A stretch of 30,617 nt of DNA from positions 1 to 30,617 of IMG/VR virus record IMGVR_UViG_3300009537_000113. The stretch is one strand, 5' to 3'. Below are positions 5,686-11,319 of the stretch, piece by piece; position 1 is the first letter of the stretch, and every line of letters begins with the position of its first letter. The translations under genes were made by a program, and so were the position numbers. Source of the stretch: a virus. The notes under the pieces are model-generated. The model was not told the DNA's origin and did no database searches. It saw only the letters and a program-made list of their open reading frames with translations.

Positions 5686-6303
5686 GTGAACCTCTTTGTG
5701 GTCCATCCCTGCCCATTCACTTGCGCCATCGCGCTGGATGACAAACGGGTCAACAAGATCCTGCTCGAGACCGCGCAGATCCTGTGTACGGTGACGGGTC
5801 ACAGCGCGTATCGTCCGACGCATCGAAACCATCCAGTCGTTCGATGGGCAAGACGACACGTTCGACATACTTATTGGGTGTACCTGTATCACCTGGCTCT
5901 GGCTGCCGAGTACACCCACCGCACCTCGCGCTCTCACAAGTCGTGGGCGGATGTCGGTGCTCAACTGAGATTGAGGCGACAGCCTCCGCCGCATGAGTTC
6001 TGGAATCAGACCCCCTATACGGCGTCTGTGCATACGTCTTACCGCTGGTACTTGCGCGACAAATGGCGCAGCGACACGCGACCGCCGAAGTGGACTCATC
6101 GCTCGCCTCCCGACTGGCCGAACTATGGGGACGAGTATGACCTCCACAACCTACGGTTCCACGTTCATCGCGTTCAGGAGGATGGGGTTGCTATTCTTCA
6201 CGCGCCGGGAGACGGGTTCATCTACGTCAATTCGCCGGAGCTCGAGGCAATGACCAAAGCTCGTTCACGCCCTTACCCTTCTTCAAGACGCCCATCTCGT
6301 TAG
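5686..6303 (+). CDS. Probable pyrimidine-dimer DNA glycosylase-like protein
   Basis: 205 residues from a GTG start at 5686 with only a weak ribosome site. The N-terminus has the order FVVHPCPFTCAIALDD, then KRVNKILLETAQIL, then HRNHPVVRWAR, then a helix with Tyr/Trp (TYWVYLYHLALAAEY). This matches phage proteins annotated in the Pyr_excise group: a conserved Asp-Lys/Arg-His/Arg-Val start, a LETAQ helix and an NHP motif. Such proteins are presumed to repair UV damage, though the link to T4 endonuclease V is distant. Its last 77 bases overlap, tail to tail, the end of the primase-helicase gene on the other strand, so its final 25 residues may not be conserved. Confidence 0.6.
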   Translation: MNLFVVHPCPFTCAIALDDKRVNKILLETAQILCTVTGHSAYRPTHRNHPVVRWARRHVRHTYWVYLYHLALAAEYTHRTSRSHKSWADVGAQLRLRRQPPPHEFWNQTPYTASVHTSYRWYLRDKWRSDTRPPKWTHRSPPDWPNYGDEYDLHNLRFHVHRVQEDGVAILHAPGDGFIYVNSPELEAMTKARSRPYPSSRRPSR

Positions 6304-8137
6304 CGGCCTTGGAGATCGCAGACGCCGACACAGAACGGGCTTCGCCTGCGCGGAGGATGCGTCGTAAGGACACCTGTCCCTCCTCGAGCAGTTCGGCCAG
6401 CAGCTTCTCGGCCTCCTTGACCACCTCACTCTTGGTCGAGTGACCGTTGGTCGGGCCGGTAATGATCTGGTCGCTGGTCAGGTCTACGTACTTGCCCCAC
6501 ACGAACCGAGATCGATCTGACTGCTTGAGCGTGTCGGGTAGTTCTTCGATGGTGAACGTCAGTGTCTTCGGGGGACGCGTTACATTGATCTTGGTGACGG
6601 CCAGGGCGCGGATGTCTTCGACCTCATCCTCGTCCGGTACAACGCCGACGGTCATCACGATGCGCGCGAGGCCTGCGAAGGCAATGCTGCCTTGGCCTCT
6701 GTACAGTGCCTTCTCCTTCGATGACTTCGTGAGGTGACGCAGGACGAGCACGGCGCAGTTGTATCGGCGGGCGATGTCAACGAATCGCTTGAAGACCCAC
6801 TGAGTCTCAGTTGCCTTGTGCGAATCTGAGCGACCCATGTAGGTGTTGATGGTGTCGAAGACAACGAGCGTTGGCTTGAGATGCTCGATGGCTTCGTAAA
6901 CGCGGTCGATGATGTCATCGTTGTCAATGCTGAACGGCTCCTCCTCCTGATAGAAGTTGTGGAGGTTCTTCACGCCGTTCAGAGTGAGCCGCTTCTTGGT
7001 CACACTGCCGCTCGCGTTTTCGATGTCGAAGTAGGCTACCCTACCTTCGACTGGTGGGAACTTCTTCCGGCTGTGAGGGAGTCGCTTGCCGTCGCAGATC
7101 GCACCGCCTATCATCTGGGCGAGGTAGGACTTGCCGAGCCCCGGGTCGCCTTCGAGGATGGTGAGTTCGCCGCGTGCGAGGTAAGGATACCAGATCCAAT
7201 CCATCTCCTCGTCTTCGACGTCCTGCATGCTGTGGGCGAGGAATTTGTACGACTCATCCTCGAACTCGATCTCCTCGCCTTCTGTTAGTTCGGAGGGCAT
7301 CTCCTCGCCTGACTCATCGTCTTCGACGCGGAAGTGCTGGGTGAGTGACTTATTGAGCTCTCTCTTGAGCTGCTCATCGCCATCGCGACGGGTCCTGAAT
7401 TTGTTCCATGGGGATGCTCGCAGCAGTTCAAACGCCTCATCCTTTGATAGGCCCGCCTCGACAAGCTCGTGAGTCAGACGCCACATGACTTGGCTGCGCT
7501 TGCCCTTCGTCGGCTTACCTTTCAAGATGGTACGACGCACCCACCCAGGCAGTGCGTGCTCGTACTTCTTGTAGATACGTGCAGCACTGCTTAGCTTGCG
7601 GCCGAGCTTCTTCTCCTCGGGTACCAGTTCCTCGAGCTGTTCGATGGTGAACGTTGATCCATCACTCCAAAGTAGCTTGACTCGTGGAGTGCTTGTGTAC
7701 TTGTAGTTTCGGGTGTTCGGGATGCGCAAGACCTGAGTGAGATCCCAGCCTCCTTTGTCCGCGCCGATATGGTAGGTCAGGCGTCGGTTCAGGTTCTCTG
7801 TCATATATTTGTCGAGGATCCATAACCCGCAGTATCTGCCGGGCGATGACTCCCACGCGACTGTGGGTAACAGGTCGCCGAGAGTACGCGGGTCACACTC
7901 GTCAAGATCCCCCCACAGAAGCTTCGGGATCTCGGCGTATTCTTTGAGACGGCGGGGTTTGCGGAATCCGTGAGGACACCAGTACAGATCCTTGTCTAGG
8001 TTGTCCTTGATGAAGGCTGGGACCGTCTTCAACTGACTCCGCCGGAAGAAGTGATCCTTCCAGTCCCCCGATCTGCTCTTCGTTGAGATGCAGAAGAATT
8101 TACCGGGAACGTTTTTCCATATCCTTAGAATCAGCAC
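6227..8137 (-). CDS. Bifunctional primase-helicase (RepB-like primase plus RepA-like ATPase)
   Basis: About 636 residues. I prefer GTG at 8137, which has GAGGAG just upstream, over the TTG at 8149. The N-terminal third looks like a primase-polymerase of the archaeo-eukaryotic type: WGDLDECD with a DxD metal motif, SSPGRYCGLW, and VLRIPNTRNYKY, like the R-P-x-T-x-N-x-K signature. From about residue 320 there is a RecA/RepA-type helicase: Walker A GDPGLGKS, a Walker B strand TLVVFDTI, and VLVLRHLTKSS as a sensor-like segment. The C-terminus ends in a winged-helix-like region. It would unwind and prime DNA for the polymerase at 11316. It is the only replication gene on the minus strand and is coupled to the HTH gene upstream (48-base frame overlap region). 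Confidence 0.85.
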   Translation of the reverse strand: MLILRIWKNVPGKFFCISTKSRSGDWKDHFFRRSQLKTVPAFIKDNLDKDLYWCPHGFRKPRRLKEYAEIPKLLWGDLDECDPRTLGDLLPTVAWESSPGRYCGLWILDKYMTENLNRRLTYHIGADKGGWDLTQVLRIPNTRNYKYTSTPRVKLLWSDGSTFTIEQLEELVPEEKKLGRKLSSAARIYKKYEHALPGWVRRTILKGKPTKGKRSQVMWRLTHELVEAGLSKDEAFELLRASPWNKFRTRRDGDEQLKRELNKSLTQHFRVEDDESGEEMPSELTEGEEIEFEDESYKFLAHSMQDVEDEEMDWIWYPYLARGELTILEGDPGLGKSYLAQMIGGAICDGKRLPHSRKKFPPVEGRVAYFDIENASGSVTKKRLTLNGVKNLHNFYQEEEPFSIDNDDIIDRVYEAIEHLKPTLVVFDTINTYMGRSDSHKATETQWVFKRFVDIARRYNCAVLVLRHLTKSSKEKALYRGQGSIAFAGLARIVMTVGVVPDEDEVEDIRALAVTKINVTRPPKTLTFTIEELPDTLKQSDRSRFVWGKYVDLTSDQIITGPTNGHSTKSEVVKEAEKLLAELLEEGQVSLRRILRAGEARSVSASAISKAANEMGVLKKGKGVNELWSLPRAPAN

Positions 8138-8297
8138 GGCTCTCCTCAATCACGCGCTTGACTTCGTCCTTGTGAATGGCCAGGGCCCAGCCATGTTTTT
8201 CTGCTTTGACTTTGCCCCGACGTATTCGCGCTAGGAGAGTGGGATATGAAACACCGATTTTCTCGGCAGCCTCTTGAGCTGTTAGGTAATCTTTCAT
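8100..8297 (-). CDS. Small helix-turn-helix (excisionase/MerR-like) protein
   Basis: 65 residues from the ATG at 8297, preceded by GGCGGA; a TTG at 8315 would fall inside the promoter region. The sequence YLTAQEAAEKIGVSYPTLLA, followed by RIRRGKVKAEKHG and WALAIHKDEVKRVI, is the standard winged helix-turn-helix of the HTH_17/excisionase group: a helix, a Gly-Val-Ser turn, a recognition helix ending in RIRRG, then a wing. It is the first gene of the leftward operon and reads directly from the overlapping promoters at 8309-8354, so it is a good candidate to control them. The primase-helicase starts inside its 3' end. Confidence 0.8.
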   Translation of the reverse strand: MKDYLTAQEAAEKIGVSYPTLLARIRRGKVKAEKHGWALAIHKDEVKRVIEESRADSKDMEKRSR

Positions 8298-8308
8298 GTC
8301 TTCCGCCG

Positions 8309-8336
8309 TTGACAAGCGGTGTCGAAATTACATAAT
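8309..8336 (+). promoter_or_regulatory. Rightward sigma70-like promoter
   Basis: TTGACA (8309-8314), a 16-base spacer and CATAAT (8331-8336) give a near-consensus promoter about 37 bases upstream of the dNMP kinase start. It overlaps the leftward promoter almost completely, with the two -10 boxes sharing 8331-8332. Confidence 0.7.
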
Positions 8337-8354
8337 GTCGAGGCTCAGAGTCAA
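8327..8354 (-). promoter_or_regulatory. Leftward sigma70-like promoter
   Basis: Read on the minus strand: TTGACT (8354-8349), a 16-base spacer and TGTAAT (8332-8327). It faces the HTH/primase-helicase operon. A direct repeat TGTCGA at 8320-8325 and 8336-8341 brackets the shared -10 region and could be an operator. Confidence 0.65.
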
Positions 8355-8372
8355 CCACGGAGAACAACTAAG

Positions 8373-8879
8373 ATGAACATTGTGCTCGAGGGCCCCGATG
8401 GCGGGGGGAAGTCGACGCTAGCACAACGGTTGGCGGAGAGCTTCGATGATTTCCGCATTCAGCCGAGCGAAGGACGCGACAAGTACCCCGGCGAGCAGAA
8501 CGAACGTGTCGAGCGATACTTGATGATGCAGAACGTCTTGTTTGACCGTCACCCGGCGATCTCGCAGGACATCTACTGCATGATCCGCGGCGGACACGAG
8601 ACCTGTGACCCTCAGTTGGTGGCGAGGTTCTATACGACAGATCCTGTCATCGTGTACTGTCGGGTCACTGATGCCGCCACAGCGCTGGGTCATCATGTCA
8701 TCAAGGACCACGACACGCCCGAACACCTGAGGCAGGTCGAGGAGAATTACGATACGCTCATCCGTCACTATGATGAGTGGGCGCTCGAGCACGCGCATAT
8801 CATCTACCGAATAGGTGACTCGCCCAAGCCGGTGTTGGCGTTCATCCGCCGTCGTATCTATGAGGCGAGAGTGGCGTGA
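8373..8879 (+). CDS. Deoxynucleoside monophosphate kinase (thymidylate kinase-like)
   Basis: 168 residues; ATG at 8373 follows CGGAGA. A longer in-frame start lies inside the promoter and is rejected. The N-terminus MNIVLEGPDGGGKSTLA has the P-loop (residues 7-15) of the thymidylate kinase family, and FDRHPAISQDIYC (about 57-69) is the DR..S..Y nucleotide-binding motif. The enzyme would phosphorylate dTMP or a modified dNMP to the diphosphate. It is the first gene of a coupled run (8373-11319) of nucleotide enzymes, so the substrate may be the hydroxymethylated nucleotide made by its neighbours, as for T4 gene 1. Confidence 0.8.
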   Translation: MNIVLEGPDGGGKSTLAQRLAESFDDFRIQPSEGRDKYPGEQNERVERYLMMQNVLFDRHPAISQDIYCMIRGGHETCDPQLVARFYTTDPVIVYCRVTDAATALGHHVIKDHDTPEHLRQVEENYDTLIRHYDEWALEHAHIIYRIGDSPKPVLAFIRRRIYEARVA

Positions 8880-9670
8880 GGAAAGCCTTTCTGCAACAAG
8901 CGCTGAAGATGGCCGGTACGGAAGCCGACTTCTACAGTGGATGTCGCAAGATCCTGCAACGCCGCAGGCTGCGGTTCAAGCTCAAGGACGACTTCGCCAT
9001 CAAGGATTGCGGGTTCACGAAGACCAAGCTCACGCTGCTGCGCAAGCTGTATCTCCACGACGAGAGTCGGGACATGGCGGTGAAGCTGTGGCATCGCCGG
9101 CTCGAGCAGAAGAAGTACGGCAGTGTGGGGTTCACCTGCTACAACCACCTGCTCAAGGCTGACCCGTCGAAGAAGAGCAAGCGCGCCAGCGTCATGGGCC
9201 CGTGTATCCAGGCCGTCACGCTCACACTGAATGAGCGGGGCAGTGTCAACATCGATGCGTTCTACCGCACCACCGAGCTGTTCAAAAAGTTCCCGGCGGA
9301 CCTGGTGTTCATGCGCGACGAGTTGCTTGAGCCGTTCGAGCTCGAGAACCCGACGGTCACGTGCCACTTCGCCAACATCACGTGCCATCCGATGTACTTC
9401 GTGACTCTGGTGCCTCTGATGGACCGACCGATCCAGGCGTTCGAGGATCTGCGGCACGACGAGCACTTCTACAACTGGTGCGTCAAGTGGACGGCCCGGT
9501 ACGTCTGCGAGGAGAACTCGCGCGGCATCCAGAAGTTCGCGCAGGCTCTCCGCGTACAAAAGGACGCGCTCGAACGCATCGAGCCCAAGCAGCTGAAGAA
9601 GCTGCAAGCGTATCTACGAAAGAACCACCCCGGGTACCGCAACGACTACGAAGGAGATGACGATGAGTAG
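8876..9670 (+). CDS. Divergent thymidylate synthase-family protein (possible dNMP hydroxymethylase)
   Basis: 264 residues; GTG start overlapping the kinase stop (GTGA). The central part fits the ThyA fold. MGPC110IQ carries the catalytic Cys. Twenty-one residues later comes YR131TTELFKKFPAD142, the phosphate-binding and base-recognition segment. ANITCHPMYF corresponds to the sugar-binding HxY region. The residue 11 after the Arg is Asp where dUMP-specific enzymes have Asn. The conserved RSxD is weakened to RTTE, and the N-terminal 80 residues are not recognisable. It may be a second hydroxymethylase, a non-catalytic partner of the ThyA-like protein at 10079, or an enzyme with another substrate. 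The family call is moderately secure; the reaction is inferred. Confidence 0.6.
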   Translation: MRKAFLQQALKMAGTEADFYSGCRKILQRRRLRFKLKDDFAIKDCGFTKTKLTLLRKLYLHDESRDMAVKLWHRRLEQKKYGSVGFTCYNHLLKADPSKKSKRASVMGPCIQAVTLTLNERGSVNIDAFYRTTELFKKFPADLVFMRDELLEPFELENPTVTCHFANITCHPMYFVTLVPLMDRPIQAFEDLRHDEHFYNWCVKWTARYVCEENSRGIQKFAQALRVQKDALERIEPKQLKKLQAYLRKNHPGYRNDYEGDDDE

Positions 9671-10082
9671 ATTCACAGAGGACCTGGAAGCATTCCACAT
9701 CAAGTACGGGCTCGAGTACACCGGCATGCCGCGCATGCTCCCAGGAGAGTTGCTCGAGTTCAGAGTCAAGTTCCTTCAGGAGGAACTGCGTGAGTACATC
9801 GACCACATCTCGCAGGAAAACCAAACCGAAGCCTTGGTGCAGTCCCTGGACGCACTCGTCGATCTTGTATACGTTGCTATTGGAACGGCATACCTCCATG
9901 GTTTCAGCCCGGTCATCTTTGACGAAGCGTGGCGCCGCGTCCAAGAAGCGAACATGAGCAAGGTTCGCGCCGAGCGGGCGAGCGATTCCAAACGCGGCAG
10001 CACGTTCGATGTCGTCAAGCCCTCTGGATGGACACCTCCCGACCACACCGACTTGGTCAACGGGGTCTGGCGGCCCGCATGA
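9663..10082 (+). CDS. MazG/HisE-like nucleotide pyrophosphohydrolase
   Basis: 139 residues; I choose the ATG at 9663, seven bases after AAGGAG, over the one at 9657, which is too close. The all-alpha NTP pyrophosphohydrolase motif is visible: LQEELREYID (about 38-47), then LDALVDLVYVAIG (about 61-73), supplying the EExxE and ExxD-type metal ligands, followed by FDEAWRRVQEANMSKV, a segment typical of the phosphoribosyl-ATP pyrophosphohydrolase subgroup. In a phage nucleotide cassette this is likely a dNTP pyrophosphatase that removes an unwanted dNTP (such as dCTP, as T4 gp56 does) and supplies dNMP to the neighbouring enzymes. Its stop overlaps the next start (ATGA). Confidence 0.8.
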   Translation: MSRFTEDLEAFHIKYGLEYTGMPRMLPGELLEFRVKFLQEELREYIDHISQENQTEALVQSLDALVDLVYVAIGTAYLHGFSPVIFDEAWRRVQEANMSKVRAERASDSKRGSTFDVVKPSGWTPPDHTDLVNGVWRPA

Positions 10083-10867
10083 AACGCTACAACAATTTCC
10101 ACCTCGCTATTGAGAAGACGCGTGATGAGCTGCGGTACACGAGCTCACTCGTACACCCGAGCAAGTGGCAGAGCATCGATGTCAGCGACAAGCCGGACAT
10201 GGCGACCTACGAGATCCTCAATCACTCGTTCCAGGTGCCCCTGTTCAGCGAGAACCTCGAGCATCTTCGCGGCGACATCGAGCCCAACCTGCCTTGGGCG
10301 GACGACCACTTTGAGGAGCGCGTCGGCGAGGAGCCGCTGAATCCCGGCGAGCAATGGAAGAACTGGCCCTACGCCCACAGCGCTGACCGATTCCGCACCG
10401 AAGGCGAGCAGTTCTCCCACACCTACATGGAGCGGTATTGGCCGAAGCGAGCGGGCAACAAGGCCGACGCATTCAAGCCTCACCTCGGCATCCGATACCG
10501 GTATGGCGACCTTCTGGACGTGGTCGATCTTCTGCAGCGCGAGCCTCTGACGAGGCAGGCTTATCTGCCGATCTTCTTCCCCGAGGATACGGGCGTGCAC
10601 CACGGTGAGCGCGTGCCTTGTACGCTCGGGTACCACTTCATCATGCGGCACGGGTACCTGCATTGCGTGTACTACATCCGTAGCTGCGACTTCGTGCGGC
10701 ACTTCCGCGATGACATCTACCTGACCGTGCGTCTGCAGCTGTGGGTCCTCGAGCGCATGCGCAAGACCCCTGGGTGTGAGAACGTCAAGCCGGGGACGAT
10801 GACCATGCACACTACGTCCATGCATATGTTCCGCAACGACTACCTGCAACGGTGGGGGGACCGATGA
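10079..10867 (+). CDS. Thymidylate synthase-family dNMP hydroxymethylase, probably acting on dCMP
   Basis: 262 residues; ATG overlapping the previous stop. ThyA-family features are clear in the C-terminal half: catalytic C181 in RVPCTLGYHF, then R201-S-C-D204 in the phosphate and base site, and MHTTSMHMF (about 243-251) in place of the usual HxY sugar site (Tyr to Phe). The segment RSCDFVRHFRDDI aligns closely with RSNDVVFGFRNDY of T4 dCMP hydroxymethylase, and D212 falls exactly at T4 Asp179, the residue that selects cytosine; thymidylate synthases have Asn there. I infer that it converts dCMP to 5-hydroxymethyl-dCMP using methylene-tetrahydrofolate. It sits between a pyrophosphohydrolase and a dCMP deaminase. 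Confidence 0.75.
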   Translation: MKRYNNFHLAIEKTRDELRYTSSLVHPSKWQSIDVSDKPDMATYEILNHSFQVPLFSENLEHLRGDIEPNLPWADDHFEERVGEEPLNPGEQWKNWPYAHSADRFRTEGEQFSHTYMERYWPKRAGNKADAFKPHLGIRYRYGDLLDVVDLLQREPLTRQAYLPIFFPEDTGVHHGERVPCTLGYHFIMRHGYLHCVYYIRSCDFVRHFRDDIYLTVRLQLWVLERMRKTPGCENVKPGTMTMHTTSMHMFRNDYLQRWGDR

Positions 10868-11319
10868 GGATCTCGCGCCACAACATGTTTATGAAGATGG
10901 CGCGCGCTGCATCCCAGCGCTCGACCTGCCATCGCCTGAACGTAGGTGCCATCCTCGTCCTCGAGAACAATGTCATAGCGACAGGATATAACGGTGCTGT
11001 GTCAGGAGCACCTCACTGTGGCGGAACCGATTGCCAATACTTCGAGCGCGGCGCATGTACCGTGGTCCATGCCGAGGAGAATGCGATTCAGCGTCTCGCC
11101 CTGACTGCCTTCCCAGATACCCTCTATGTCACCCACTCGCCGTGTATGCGCTGCGCTGAGATGCTCGTCAAACTCGGCGTCCAGGCCGTGTACTTCGAGG
11201 TGCCGTATCGCAAGCCACAGGCTATCGACTTCATGGTCGAGAACGGCATCGACGTATATCAACTGACGCCGGGCGGATACCGCGTCAACCAGAAGACATT
11301 GGTTGTCGAGCAACTGTGA
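10864..11319 (+). CDS. dCMP deaminase (ComE/Dcd family)
   Basis: 151 residues starting at the ATG that overlaps the preceding stop (ATGA); an upstream ATG at 10852 is inside the previous gene. The zinc site is intact: H69-A-E71 in VVHAEENAIQ and PC94MRC97. Further Cys/His residues near the N-terminus (HCGGTDC, about 51-57) match the second metal site of phage dCMP deaminases. The enzyme converts dCMP to dUMP, feeding thymidylate or hydroxymethyl-dUMP synthesis. The next gene starts on its stop codon (GTGA). Its presence beside a presumed dCMP hydroxymethylase mirrors T4, where both are made. Confidence 0.9.
   Translation: MRISRHNMFMKMARAASQRSTCHRLNVGAILVLENNVIATGYNGAVSGAPHCGGTDCQYFERGACTVVHAEENAIQRLALTAFPDTLYVTHSPCMRCAEMLVKLGVQAVYFEVPYRKPQAIDFMVENGIDVYQLTPGGYRVNQKTLVVEQL

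Noticed and set aside
8298-8315. TTG start at 8315 for the minus-strand HTH gene
   Set aside because: It falls within the promoter region; the ATG at 8297 has a ribosome site and begins just before the domain.
8858-9607. 249-codon open frame on the minus strand
   Set aside because: Antisense to the ThyA-family gene; composition is that of a shadow frame.
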